A DNA stretch of 64,000 bases, from the NCBI GenBank assembly GCA_021292165.1, contig CM037880.1:183355085-183419084 (forward strand), written 5' to 3'. Under the pieces are notes generated by a model, which did no database searches, had not been told where the DNA came from, and saw only the letters and a program-made list of their open reading frames with translations. This DNA comes from Shinisaurus crocodilurus (taxonomy: Eukaryota; Chordata; Lepidosauria; Squamata; Shinisauridae). Below, piece after piece: positions 52,321 through 63,970 of this stretch. Within the stretch, counting starts at the first letter, position 1. Each line of letters begins with the position of its first letter. The position numbers and the translations under genes were made by a program.

Positions 52321-53592
52321 AGGAATTATTTTTTTTAATGCTGGTCTTAGTAATACGCATCTGTGTATTTAGAAGGGGGAAACACTGATTTATACAACTG
52401 TGCACCCTTCCTAACTGGCAGAGTATGCACACATTTTGTACCTGAGTTCAAAATGTATCCTGAGGAGTGCCCTCGATCATTGCTAGGCTTGAAAATGTAG
52501 CTTGGGAAGCTACTGCATGTTCCAAGATATTGGATTCAGGACTCAATCTGAGTCAGAAAACGTCTAAGTATACTGATGACAAGCTGTAGGGAGTGGGTTG
52601 TAAAGACAATTTGTCTCAAGGATCTATGAAAAAAAAGAGAGTCCTCCTTGCTTAAGGGTCAAAGTAGATAACAGGGTTTCAAGGAAAGTACAAAAAAAAA
52701 AAAGTTATGCTGCAGTCAGACCATAATTCTTTTTTAAAAGAGCTAAAACTGTTATGATGGAAGCATCATTGCCCTTTGAGTACAGATATATTTCTTTGGC
52801 CCCACTGCCAGTATTTGTGGTCAAACCGGTTTTGCAGGGTTTAGAAACACTGCAAATCCATGTCCAAGGTGATAATGAGTTAATTGTATGTACTATGGGC
52901 AATGTTGCTTCTATAATACCATCCTTAGCACTTTGGGGAGGGGTGGTGACCCTATTGTCTGTCTCCTGCTTCAGCAGACCATCCTAATAAAAAGTTTGTG
53001 TTTTTTTTTTAAAGAAGGCTGGGAATCACTAGCTGGTAATATCCATCTCCTCCCATATCCTCACTGGCACAGCTTGTTTGTAGAAATTTCTCCTTCAGGA
53101 GCAGGCAGAAACCCCTGCTGAAATGTTGTACAATATTTTTTATTAAATCATGCAGAAGACAGAGAGGCCTTGCATCTTGATTTGATGGTTGAATCTGTCA
53201 GTTCTTGTTCTCTTTAGTGGAGGCTTAGGGTAAAACAGTAAAAAGTGGATTTTGTATGGTGGGTGCTTTCAGTCTCTGAGAAACTTGGCTGAGAGACCCA
53301 CAAGTGGATCTCTTGTTTATGTTAACAGGTTCTATTATTCTGAACGGCCAGCATACTAAGCAGACTGGAATCTGACTAATCTTCTCTGGGCTCCAACCCA
53401 TCCCTAACTGTAATCAAAGAAGTGAACCCGACTAGCCTCCAGAAACACACACTCACATATACAAAAACATACATGCATGGCATGGCCAAAGAGCACTGAA
53501 AAGTGAAACCAACTAGACTACCATCCAACTATTCACCTTCCACGTAGCATCCTACAGGGCAATTGCATTTTACCAGCATTCATATGGTAATA
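52321..53592. other. Unassigned non-coding stretch
   Basis: No element recognised in about 1.3 kb. Confidence 0.4.
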
Positions 53593-53841
53593 CAGTAATA
53601 CCTTGGATGGCAAGTAACTTGGTTTGAGAGCGTTTTGCAAGACAAGCTAATTTTTAAATATTTATTTAATTTTTTTTAACTTGATATACAAGCGACGTCT
53701 TGCAATACAAGTACTGTAGTATGGCTTAAATTAAAAATCTCTGTACAATTTTTTTGGGGGGATTTCATTTTGATATAAGAGTGTTTTGGATTACAAGTAC
53801 GTTTCCGGAACGAATTATGCTCTCAACCCAAGGCATGACTG
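53593..53841 (+). mobile_element. Tigger-like non-autonomous element, copy 2
   Basis: TA on both sides. CAGTAATACCTTGGATGGC at the left, CCCAAGGCATGACTG at the right (decayed). Shares GTTTTGCAAGACAAGC, ACAAGCGACGTCTTGCAATA and TTGATATAAGAGTGTTTTGG with 29904-30161, but the 29904 copy has a GC-rich CGGCCCTGCTCACGCCC segment that is absent here. Confidence 0.85.
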
Positions 53842-53864
53842 TATTCTCATTCTGTTTTATGTTA

Positions 53865-54262
53865 TTTTAAAGATTTATATAACACCATTCAGCAAAGCTT
53901 CTAGGATGGTTTTCAAAAACAAGAGAAACCCCCCAAATCCAAATCTAGTAAGTTGGATTGTGTTAAAATAATGCATTAAAAAGCCTAGGAAAATAAAAAT
54001 GCCTATGCCTGGCACTGAAAAGATAACAATGTTAGTGATAGGCAAGCCCCTCTGGGGAATGTTTTCCAGAGACAGGTCTCCACCACTGAGAAGGCCCTGT
54101 CTATGGTAGGGATCCCTGGAACACAGCCTGCAAAGATGACGACAAGTTGGTATGGGAGCAGGCATTCCTTCAGGTACCTGAGTCCTAAGCCATATAGGGC
54201 TTTAAATGTAAGCACCAGCCCTTTGAATTGTACTCGAAAATGGACCAGAAGCATGTGAAATT
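53865..54262 (-). mobile_element. L2-like LINE, C-terminus and 3' UTR
   Basis: The minus strand encodes VQFKGLVLTFKALYGLGLRY and, shifted, RAFSVVETCLW, the L2-type ORF2 C-terminal motifs, followed toward lower coordinates by an A/T-rich tail (ATATAACACCATTCAGC). Frame broken. Confidence 0.65.
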
Positions 54263-54651
54263 CTTTCTATTCTGGTGAACAGAGTCCATCTCTATATGAT
54301 TATCTAGGCCTTCCTGTAGCAATGCTCCTCCTCTCGAATTCATTATATAGGGACAGGATATTCTATTAGTGCTGGATTTGTGAGTTGGCTCACAAATGCA
54401 TATATATCACTTAATTTCTCGTCACTTGCTTACTCAGTGTGATTGTGTGAGCTAACTCCATCGCACAGCATTGCATCTGAGGGAATATGAACATTCTATT
54501 CATGATGTTTGATTTGGGATGGCTCATTCAGACATTCATGTCCTCGCATGGCGCTGCAGTCATCAAAGTGATGGCGATGCATGTGTAAACCAGTCCTGCA
54601 TTTTTCTCCCCCTCTAAACGGAAAAGTCCATTACTTATCAAGTGTCCAGGA
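54263..54651. other. Unassigned non-coding stretch
   Basis: Nothing recognised. Confidence 0.4.
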
Positions 54652-55065
54652 AGTAGGCTGCAATAATAGAATGGCAGTTTCCAAGTCACGGCCAGTAATT
54701 CCACACTACTCAGACCTCATCTGGAGTACCACGTCCAGTTCTGAGTGCCACACTTTAAGAAGGATACAGACAAATTGGAATGATATCTGAGGAGGGCAAT
54801 GAAGATGGTCAGCTGTATGGAAAACAAGTGCTATGTTTAGCCTGGCGAAGAGAAGACCGAGAGGGGACAGGATAGCACTGTTCAAACACCTGAATGGCTG
54901 CCATATAGATGAGGACAAATACATTGTCTCTGCTGCCCCAGAAGGCAGGACCAGATCTAATAGGCTGAAGAGAGAGGAGGGCAGCTTCCAGCTGAGCATT
55001 AGGAAAAACATCTTGATAGTAATAGCAGTTCAACAATGAAGCCAACTACCTAGTGGGGTGATAGG
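54652..55065 (+). pseudogene. Old CR1 fragment (ORF2 C-terminal region)
   Basis: Diverged relative of 51400-51820: AACAGAATGGCAG-like, CACACTTTAAGAAGGATAC, GAGGAGGGCAATGAAGATGG, GGGGACAGGATAGCACTG, CAGCTGAGCATTAGGAAAAA and CAACTACCTAG. Multiple indels; no 3' terminal repeats remain. Confidence 0.88.
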
Positions 55066-55084
55066 CTCCGGGGACAGACCCATC

Positions 55085-55260
55085 TGTCCATTTTTCCAAT
55101 CTCAGGTTCAGTTCAACCTGAACTTTGAGAGCTTTTTCAGTCTTAGTCCAACTCATCCCAAACTTTGGGAATGTGGTTTTCCCCCCAGTTTACATGAAAA
55201 TTCATCTGCATTGTTGTGTATATTGTCCTAATAACGTGCATTTTGGACTGTACTAGCAGT
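55085..55260 (+). mobile_element. TAGGGATG-family fragment
   Basis: TTTTTCCAATCTCAGGTTC, CCTGAACTTTGAGAGC, TTTACATGAAAATTCATC and GTGCATTTTGG match the interior of 11549-12178 in order; both ends missing. Confidence 0.6.
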
Positions 55261-56580
55261 CATTCATGTGGGTGCAGTACAGTTTGTATTACAAAAATTC
55301 CAGTAGCTTCCAACCCATTTCTAAGTCTTCAGCACTGACTTGTTATAACAAGTCCCTTTTCTTTACACTCTCCAAAAGGAGTTGCATAAGTTCCATTTCC
55401 TACAGGAAGAAGCTGGCCTTTCATCCCTGACTAGCCCAGGGGCATTGTTTTGGTATTTTCTAATATGGCAAAGGAATGAGCATGTGTGCTATATATTTGA
55501 AGAATCTAAGATTATCCATAGTTCGATGGAAATCTGATGTGTGAGATGAGATTGTCAGTGGCCTATCTCCCCCCACTGACGAGAAGCATTTAATTCTGTT
55601 ATTGGTATATGGCATTCTAGATCACTGTTGAAAATCGATAAGCTGCTAAAAGGTCAGCCTTACAGCTTGACCTAAATCCATTTAGAGCCACTTTATATAC
55701 CTCATTAGTAATGTAATTTAAGGGTAAAATGCCTTACCCACATACTGTTATACAGTGTCATTAGTATGTTTATTTTTATTTTTCCCGTCACACAGCATCT
55801 TGATAACTGTGTATGTGCCCAGTGGTCTCTAGACGCTTACATTTACAGAATAAATAGATCAGAGGTTTTCACATTGTGGTCCAGAAAGCTTTTTCTGGCG
55901 GTTTGCAAACAACTGATGGATGACTTGATGGTATATCTTCTTCCTTATTTACAGAGGCTAAATTGTATTAGTAGAAACTAAAAACCCATTTAAATATCCC
56001 CCCCCCTCGTATTATCCATATGAGTAATTGCTGTAATTTCAGAATGATCTTATGCACTTTTGGGCATGAGAAGTGAGCTTGTGCAGGAATGCCTGTCTAG
56101 GAAATAATTCATAGTACAGCCTATTACACAAAGGAAAACCTTTACAAACTTGGAACATCTGAAATACAGTGTACTATCTGACATCAGATTTAAAGCAAAG
56201 CTTCTAGTGAGTTTATTGAGAATTTTGCTAGGAGTACTCCTCCTATCAAGTATTATTAAATGGTAATTATCAGTCTGAAGGCACCAGACAGATAAGTTGG
56301 GTGAAGAGTCAGAACTTGCATTAGCTTAGATCTCCAATGAGACAAACAATAATATAGAAGAACTGTCTGGGCACTGCCTAACCTCAGGAGACTTCTGGTG
56401 CCATCCCATTGTCGCCATCTGGGCGATACCACTCCAGCTTGTAGCACCGAATCAGCCAGTTGCCGGTCCATGCCATTCATTGCCTGCTCACCATGAAGGT
56501 GGACCAAGAGGCCGATGATTGCTTCAGCCCATCCCACTGGTCAGCATGTAATGTGCTGACACCTGCATGGCCCAAGGATA
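55261..56580. other. Unassigned non-coding stretch
   Basis: Nothing recognised in about 1.3 kb. Confidence 0.4.
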
Positions 56581-56585
56581 GCCTC

Positions 56586-56586
<1 letters not shown>

Positions 56587-56617
<31 letters not shown>

Positions 56618-56660
56618 TATATTTATATACCGCTGAACATTTTTCAAAATATCTCTGTTA
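56587..56660 (-). mobile_element. L2-like tail with (TATT)n
   Basis: (TATT)n at 56587-56616, then AATATATTTATATACCGCTG: the reversed tail of an L2-like or BovB-type element. Confidence 0.5.
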
Positions 56661-56782
56661 CATCCCTTGGTGCCTGCCCACCCCATCCAATTGTAACCAA
56701 AACTAAATTACCCAGTTTACCAAATAAAGTGATACCAGACATTGTTGCTAAGAGTGTAGGTGAGCAGAAAATATGTACCCAA

Positions 56783-57246
56783 GGCATAAGAACATAAGAG
56801 CTGTGCTGGATCAGGCCAAGGGTCCATCTAGTCCAGCATTCTGTTCAGACAGTGGCCAGCCAGCTTCCCACAAGCAGGACCTGAGTGCAACAGCCCCCTC
56901 CCACCCATGTTCCCCAGCAACTGGCGTACAAGGGCATACTGCCTCTGATACTGGAGGAAGCATATATCAGGGGTAGTAGCCATTGATAGCCTTCTCCTTC
57001 ATGAATTTGTCCAATCTCCTTTTGAAGTGCTCCAAATTGGTGGCCATCACCACATCTTGTGGTAGTGAATTTCATAGTTTAACTATGTGCTGTGGGAAGA
57101 AGGGCTTCCTTTTGTCTGTCCTGAATCCCCCACCAATCAGCTTCATGGGATGACCCATTGGGTTCTAGTATTATGAGAGAGGGAGAAAAATGTCTCCCTG
57201 TCCACTTTCTCCACACCATGCATAATTTTGTGCACCAGTCAGAATA
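56783..57246 (-). mobile_element. CR1/L3-like LINE 3' end, longest copy
   Basis: Reversed: AAGAACATAAGAGCTGTGC (3' terminus), GGATCAGGCCAAGGGTCC, CTAGTCCAGCATTCTG, GATTGGACAAATTC complement and GGAAGCCCTTCTTCCC, ending in CTGGTGCACAAAATTATGC complement. The right part corresponds to the ORF2 C-terminus (for example a GRQKEALLP-like block) with stops. Confidence 0.75.
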
Positions 57247-58042
57247 CACCCCAAACCCCCCACAAACTCCTACTTAGCCCCAGGTTGGCAACTAGCCAGC
57301 TAGCCTCACGCTTTTGCACAGGGAAGGAGGGCAGGTAGCCAGATGGAGAAGAGGCTAGGGAAAAGGAGGGGCTGCCTTGAAAGGCATGCATCTTGCTCCC
57401 CTACCCAGACCAGGCATTGCCCCACTGCAATGCAGGGTCACTTCCCTTGTGGCCCCATTCAGCTCTGAGTGGGGATGGGCAAATCCATGTCCAGAAAAGA
57501 GCCAGAGAAGTGTTATTCTACAAGCAGTTATTTTTATTCAGCTTCAAAGGAATAATGGTAGCTCCTTTGGATGTTAGTCGGTAAAGGACGCCCTGGTCAT
57601 CTCTGCATTATTAGTTCATGATGTGGTGATGGATTCTGTAAATGTTGAAAATGGGTGCAAACTCATTTTGCAGCCAGACGGTTTTCTTTACCCTGACAGT
57701 AATTCAACCTTCCCCATCCTGGTCAATGTCAAGGGACATTGCATATATAGCCAGTCTGGGGTGCTGCTTGTGAGTAGATTCAAGAAACCTTTAGAAAAGA
57801 AAGAACATGAAGGTAATATTTCTTCCATTCACCCTATCTCTAGTGAAAGGGCTTATGGGACTCTGGGGTTATGGAGAGAAGGCATTCCAGGAGGGAGGGG
57901 TGGTTGATGCAATGTCAGAGTTGGCTGACATTCCCCCCACACACACACTTTTAACCCCTTAAAGTAAGGGGTTAAAAGTCTCATCAGAGACGGAGGGCCT
58001 GTTCGCACGTAATGGTGGCAAACCTACAAACCCATCATAGGA
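57247..58042. other. Unassigned non-coding stretch
   Basis: TTAACCCCTTAAAGTAAGGGGTTAA at about 57952-57976 is a short palindrome (arms of 10 bp); nothing else recognised. Confidence 0.4.
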
Positions 58043-58192
58043 TATTTATTTATTTATTTATTTATTATATTTATACCCCGCCTTTTTTCCTGCAAGGAAC
58101 CCAAGGCGGCTTACATAATCCTCCTCCTCCTCTCCATTTTATCCTCACAACAACCCTGTGAGGTAGGTTAGGCTGAGAGGCAGTGACTGGCC
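58043..58192 (-). mobile_element. Sauria SINE, head-truncated
   Basis: Reversed (TATT)n, ATACCCCGCCTTTTTTCCTG, ACAACAACCCTGTGAGGTAG and GCAGTGACTGGCC; the tRNA head is missing, as in 5'-truncated insertions. Confidence 0.9.
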
Positions 58193-58442
58193 TGCTCAAC
58201 CTACGAATAATCCAGTGTCCGGGTTCACACGTCACAGAGCAACCTACGCTTAGGCCGAGTGGAGGCTGCATATTCAAAACAGCACACCCTGGCAAATCAT
58301 GGGTTAATTAATTGACCCACGATTTGCCACTGTTACCTGTGAACCGGGTCCTTGATATGTGAGCTTCCGTCCCCGTGGGGCCTGTGCTTTGTTTATGGCT
58401 CCTTTTAAAGAGCCAAAAGGGGAGCGAGGGTAGTGATTATTA

Positions 58443-58862
58443 TAGGGATGTGGAAATCGGCAAAACTCAAGCTCACCGAAGTTCTCTGAATTCCATCTTG
58501 AAGCTCGTTCTGAGTCAAGTCCGTATCAGATTGTGAGCTTCCCCCCTTTTTCCCATGAAAATCCATCTGTATTTTCGTGCATACTTTTCCAAATGTACAC
58601 CTCAATTGTACTCATCTTTGAAATGTACACATTCTTCTCTCATTGACTAAAGCATGTTTGTGTACGTATTTTTTCATGCAGATTTTTCAAATGTACGCAT
58701 GCTGTCGAATACATCTTTTAGGGGTCTGCAAATCACATTGCAAGCTTGGAAATGTACAGACTTTGACTGCAGATTGCATCCGAGTCCATGTTTGTTCTGA
58801 AAGGTGCGAACTGGGTAAACCCGGATCAAAAATGAACTGAAACGAATTCTCATACATCCCTA
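58443..58862 (+). mobile_element. TAGGGATG-ended element
   Basis: TAGGGATGTGG at the left, CATACATCCCTA at the right. The interior has repeated TTTTTCAAATGTACGCATG / AAATGTACACATTC phrases and the outer arms GTTCTGAGTC / GAACTGGGT. 420 bp; target duplication not evident. Confidence 0.7.
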
Positions 58863-59590
58863 GCGGCAGGCAAGGACTCCCTTCCTATTGGACTGGCAGA
58901 CATCAAGAGGATCAGGGAGAATATGAGTGCGTTGAAACCTTGATGGGAGATGGCTATTCACATTACCTTTGAAGTATTCAAGGAAACAAATATTTACTAA
59001 GATATTTATTTTTTATTTTGTGAGCCGAAAGCTATAGGGTTTGACCCAGACTTAGTCATGCTTAAAGGGGTTCCACTGAAATAAATAGATTTCTAAGTAC
59101 ATTGCTTGTATATTTCAGTTCCTCCCATGTTGTATACAGCGGTGTGCTGAGCTAGCAACTGGCACCGTCAATCTATAGTATTTCTTGGAAGATCTTATGT
59201 TTAATCCTTTTGCTGTCGTTAACTCTGCAATAGCAGAAGTGGCTGCATGCTCCTGAAGCTCAGGTTTGTCGATGAATCAAAAAGAATTTGCAGAACCTGT
59301 AAGAATGGGACTCGTAAGATTGGTTGTGGTCCACTTTCTCATTTGTGATTTCTTTCTTTCTGTTTTTTTCTTCTCCCCCCCCTTCTTTTCATTTTGTTTG
59401 AGATTGAATTTTAGAAAGAGCTTTGTTCCAGACAGTAGCTTATAGCAGTGGTTTGCAGAGATGAGATTTCGTTGAATCATAGAACTAATACACCAACAGA
59501 AAATATGTGAAAATTGAAATGACAAGGTAGAGTAGCTTGGTTGTTGAGAGGTAGATAAAATAACTAAGTTTGCAGGAAAATGAGAGGGAG

Positions 59591-59602
59591 GTGTGTGTGT
59601 GT

Positions 59603-59632
<30 letters not shown>
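59591..59632. repeat. (GT)n(AC)n microsatellite, self-complementary
   Basis: Seven GT units followed directly by fourteen AC units, so the two can pair as a hairpin. Confidence 0.95.
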
Positions 59633-59636
<4 letters not shown>

Positions 59637-59798
59637 GATCTGAACTGGATTTAGCTTGAGCCACAGTTATTGTTAATATGTCTATGTGTTATAAATACAT
59701 ATAGCTAAAATGAATTATTTCTTTCCCCTGCATTTTCATTATGTAAAAAGACAATAATTTTGTTGCTACTCAATTGTCTAATATGTTTGATGATAGCT

Positions 59799-59799
<1 letters not shown>

Positions 59800-59859
<60 letters not shown>
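59800..59859. repeat. (CT)n(CA)n compound microsatellite
   Basis: About 17 CT units (59800-59835) followed directly by about 12 CA units. Confidence 0.95.
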
Positions 59860-59860
<1 letters not shown>

Positions 59861-60644
59861 TTTTTATTCTTTGTGATTTTTCCATCCTATCCTTGTGTCT
59901 CCCAGTCCAGTGATAGTGTAATTGTACTTGGAAATGGCTTTCCACGCATAGATAATCTGCTGCTTGAGTATAGGGGGCTACTGGGAATGGATAGAATTCC
60001 CTGTTTACAGCAGGGCCATCTCAAGGTATGTTGGTGTCCTTGGCAAGGTACAATGTTGGCCCTCCCCACACTCCATACCACCGCTAACGCTGCCAGTGAG
60101 TCAGTCTTCCCTTTTTTTTACATGGCAGAGGGTGTGGCAGTGGCTCTTTCTCCTCTTAGTCCGTTGCTGGCAAAAGGAAGACATCCCTCGTGTAGCAGGA
60201 GAGATTGGAGAACTGCCAAAGCAGGGAGGCCCAGCATGTGAGCAGACCTCCTCCAAGGAGTCGAAGAGGAGCCCTCTCACCCGGCATTCTGTTCTTGGTT
60301 CCTTTGAGTGACAACATCCTCTTCCAAGCAGCACAGCTTGAGTGGGGACACAGTCAACATAGGGAAAGGCATCTCTCAGGCTCTTCTGCCAAGGGCTTGT
60401 AGTTTTCTTGGTGAAAAGCAAATTGCACCCTAAAAATAGCCCACTGCTGGCAAAAGGAAGTGCAGCAGCAGCACACCCACCCCACAGTATGCAATTTTAA
60501 ATTAACTTCATTTTTCTTTCTTTACTTTTTGAGTAGCAACAATCTGAACCAATCAGACACTGCCTTGGAGGAGGGGGTGACATGGCCAATGAGGGCAGAG
60601 AAGCAGCAATAGAGGGGGTCTTTACATCACTCCTGAAACAAAAC

Positions 60645-61045
60645 TCAGTTATCCTTCAAAATTTGCACTTCTCAGAAGTTTGCAAAGGAGTTCTCCAATC
60701 TAAAAACTGAATTAAAAATTTGTATTTTTGGGAAAGTACACACAAAGATTTAAAAAAAAAAGAATTATGAAGTTGTATATATAGGGAAAGTGCACACAAA
60801 TATATGTATATATATATATATATATATATTCATGAAAATAACATTAAAATGTAGGTTGGGAAAATGACTTTAAAAAATGTGTATATTAGGCAAAATTGCA
60901 TACAAAAATGCATGTATTTGGAGAAACATGCACAAAAATATGTACAAATATTCATGTGAACTTAAAAAAAATAATCTCAAAGCTCAGAATGGACCAAATT
61001 TAAGACTGGAATAATGAGAAACCGAAACTGAGAGATACATCCATG
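60645..61045 (-). mobile_element. TAGGGATG-family copy
   Basis: On the minus strand: ATGGATGTATCTCTCAGTTT, TCATTATTCCAGTCTTAAAT, CATTCTGAGCTTTGAG, TTCACATGAATATTTG and GTGCATGTTTCTCC, the order of 11549-12178. A (TA)n run lies at 60800-60829. Confidence 0.65.
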
Positions 61046-61082
61046 TATATGTACAGATGTCTGCCCTATATCTTCCACATTG

Positions 61083-61190
61083 AAGACACAAAGAATTCAT
61101 TCAGCTTCTCTGCAATCTCCTTATCCTCTTTTAGCAAACTTTTTACTCCCTTGTCATTTAATTTCCCTTTAAATACCCAGATCCCACAAA
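61083..61190 (-). pseudogene. Old CR1/L3-clade LINE, linker fragment
   Basis: Minus frame reading NDKGVKSLLKEDKEIAEKLN and EFFVSS, homologous to 47563-47744. Very short. Confidence 0.55.
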
Positions 61191-61325
61191 ACCTGAACCT
61201 TGAAATTGGCTTGGAAGCAGACTGTTAGCCAGTGAAGTGTATTAAGCAGTGGCACAATATTTTATGGTAGCCAATTTAAAACATTTCTTTAGTTGCCATG
61301 GTGAGTAAAATCAGATTTCATAGAT

Positions 61326-61486
61326 TTCATAGATCATAGAGTTGGAAGGAGCCTACAAGGCTTTCGAGTCCAACCCCCTGCTCAGTGCAGGAAACTAGAG
61401 GAGGAGTCTCCCATCCAAGTAATAACCAGACTTGACCCTGCTTAGCTATCCACGCTCAGACAAGCTGAGCCAGCGTGAGCCACAGG
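61326..61486 (-). mobile_element. Chimeric SINE: 5S rRNA head fused to CR1 3' end, copy 2
   Basis: Reversed copy of 40895-41056. CR1 side: TTCATAGATCATAGAGTTGG, AAGGAGCCTACAAGGC, TCGAGTCCAACCCCCTG, CTCAGTGCAGGAAAC. Junction TAGAGGAGGAGTC. 5S side: TCCCATCCAAGTAATAACC, GACTTGACCCTGCTTAGC, ACGCTCAGACAAGCTGAGCC, AGCGTGAGCCACAGG. Same length (161 bp) and same junction as copy 1, with scattered substitutions. Confidence 0.87.
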
Positions 61487-61716
61487 CTGGATGCAATCCA
61501 ATTTCTGCCCACTGCACATAGGGAGCATGCCAATCAACGATACTGGGAGTCATTGGAAGCAGCTGTGTCCACCTTTTCCAGTCCAGTCCCCATGTGTCAT
61601 ATATTCATAGAGCTGTGCACACATAGAGGCCTCCTTTCCACCATGCCACAGCATACCAGAACAAGGGAAGGACCCACACACTCAAGTGTCCAGCAGCCCA
61701 AGCCTTTCATGTACAG

Positions 61717-62089
61717 CAGGGGTGTTCAACCTCTTTTAGCCCAAGGGCCAGATTTAGTTTTGGAGGAGCTCTCAGGGGCCACATTCCTGTGGTGGGTGGG
61801 ACTGGAGATAAAAGAGGCAGGGCCAAAGGCAAAAGAGGTGTGGCTAATATACCAAAAATACTAGCATATTTTGGCTTCAGGTTCTTACTGCGAGTTAGTA
61901 AGCCTAAGGAGAAACATTCCAACCTTTTAGAAAAAGGAACAAAATTAAGTGAAAGCCAGGAAACCACCAAGTGATTGGCAGTTGTGGGAACGGGGAAGGG
62001 TGTTTGGCCATTTGGGGAGCCCTGGAGGGCCAGATTGGGGCCCCACGTGATCCAGAGGTGGGCCACAGGCCTGAGGTTTAACACTACTG
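61717..62089. mobile_element. hAT non-autonomous element, GGGCCACATTCC family, copy 3, with TSD
   Basis: ATGTACAG (61709-61716) and ATGCACAG (62090-62097), 7 of 8 identical. Starts CAGGGGTGTTCAACC, ends GGTTTAACACTACTG. Same internal order as copies at 34872 and 37743. This copy fixes the family ends and length (373 bp). Confidence 0.88.
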
Positions 62090-62262
62090 ATGCACAGACA
62101 CTTCCTGCCCAGAGTACATGGAAGATGTTCATAACTGCAGGCTGTGGTCCATGTGCTAGATTGGGCACTGCCATGTCTATGTTAGCAATTCATCACTGAC
62201 CAGACTGGTGAGGTCTCATTCACTTACTAGAGGCTGCTGGATGATGGAGAGGTATGTGTTGG

Positions 62263-62711
62263 TAGGGATGTCAGAGAAATCTGTAACAGATTCAAAGGAA
62301 TTTGGATTTCTCTGAATCAACCACGGATTCCACCGCAGACTGGCTTTTTCTGAGTCGCACGGATTTCGTGGACTGATGGACTTAAAAATATATATATATT
62401 TTAAATTTTACACAAAGGTAGTCGTAGAAAAATACAGAAAATGAAAAAACACCAACTGAAAATGTGCATTTCCCTCATAGGCGTAAGCATGAAAATATGC
62501 ATTTTGGGGACATTTGCACATTTTGGGGGGATCTGTGCATTTTCGGAAGTGCATATTTGTGCAAGTGGAAATTTGCGCAAGTACGCACGAATGCAAGTTC
62601 AGGAAATGGGGAAAAATCTGATTCCATCAATGAGTGGATGACAGAATGAACGGTGCCTGACGATCCGCGAAATGCAGACGGAACAGATTTAACCAAATCC
62701 GTACATCCCTA
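62263..62711 (-). mobile_element. TAGGGATG-ended element, 450-bp subtype
   Basis: TAGGGATGTCAGAG at the left and TACATCCCTA at the right. Reverse complement aligns throughout with 17708-18170. The centre has about five diverged copies of an AAATGTGCAAAT / CCCCCCAAAATG unit. Confidence 0.78.
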
Positions 62712-62736
62712 TAAAAGTGTTGGAAGGTTCACAGAG

Positions 62737-62938
62737 TAGAGATGTACACGTACCTGGTGGGCCCCCAGCCACGCCCCACCTCGCCTCTCCGCGGCGGGGG
62801 CCCCCGCCACTCAATTCTCAGCAGCGCGGAGCAATTCTCCGCGCCGCTCGAGCCGGCCATGCCGGTCCTGCGCCATTGAGGATCGAGCGGCGGCCCCCCC
62901 GCCGAGGTGCCCCCCCCACAGGTACGTGGACATCCCTA
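62737..62938. mobile_element. GC-rich MITE, TAGAGATG/CATCCCTA ends
   Basis: TAGAGATGTACACGTACCTG at the left pairs with CAGGTACGTGGACATCCCTA at the right, about 17 of 20. The 160 bases between are extremely GC- and CpG-rich (GCGGCGGGGGCCCCCGCC palindrome, GCGCGGAGCAATTCTCCGCGC palindrome in parts). 202 bp; no coding. Confidence 0.8.
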
Positions 62939-63970
62939 CCTGGGATCTATCAGTGCTTCCTTCTTAGAAACAGCACACCCTGCCCTGCAAAACAACAGTG
63001 TTGTTTCTTTTCTTCCCATTGGTTGCCTTGATTTTATCTCCATTACATTCCTCAAGTCTGCATCTGTAAAATGGGGAAATCATATCCTACTTATCTAGAT
63101 TGTTAGGTTAGGACGAAATAAAAGTACTCCATCATAAATATTAACTATACATTTTAGATTTGTCATGATACATGCAGAGATTCTTATTCTGAGTTTACTT
63201 CTTAAGCTTTCTTTCTGGTTACTTAAGCCAAGTTCCTCTCTCACTGTTGTGTGAGTTAATTAGTGAAATTTGTTATGAGTGAAAGTACTGTTTATTCTGG
63301 ATGGTTTACAGCATGATGAGGGCCATAAGTTTAAATGCTTGGGGAGACACTGTGGCACCCTTTGGATTTAGTACGCATGAAGAATTTGTGTTGCCGAAAA
63401 TATTCTCCATTTGAGTAATTTGCTTTACCCTATGAAACCACCTTCTTCATTTTTTTTTTTTTTTTGTTGAAGTTTCAACTGTTCTCCTTTCTTATCAGGC
63501 TGTGGGGCTTTCCAGTGTCAAGACACCTAGGTGGAGACTTCTCAGAACAGAGAACTTATCAGTGTTTGCTTAGGATCTATTGCCTTTCTGCCATAAAAAT
63601 AACTATATATGCCTATAGTGGCCATAAACACACCAATAAAACTTTTTCTCAACAAGTTTCCTCTATAAAGTCAGAAGAGAGGAAACACTGCAGCAGAGCA
63701 TTTCCAGTCTTAAAGTACCTCTGGCCTCCTCCTCTTCCTAATTGTGGCAATTATGTTATTATAAGGCTTTGAAAGATTCTTGTGCTAATTATTTGGGCAA
63801 AAATAGCTTGCACACAGCAAATGCAGAGGCCTGGCTAAATATAATCTTTTCTGAAATTAAGGGATCGGGAAGGATCAGGTTGCAGAATACTGCACCTTCT
63901 CGCCTCACTTTCCTGGCTTTAAGCAGGGTGCTTAAAAGAAATTCTGCAGTATTTCCCTGATCATCTAAGC
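62939..63970. other. Unassigned non-coding stretch
   Basis: A T run at 63451-63465; nothing else recognised. Confidence 0.4.

Larger units (their letters stand above)
58863..60644. other. Mostly unassigned non-coding DNA
   Basis: About 1.8 kb with two microsatellite blocks (59591-59632 and 59800-59859). The open frames near 59873-60421 have no domain. Confidence 0.45.
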
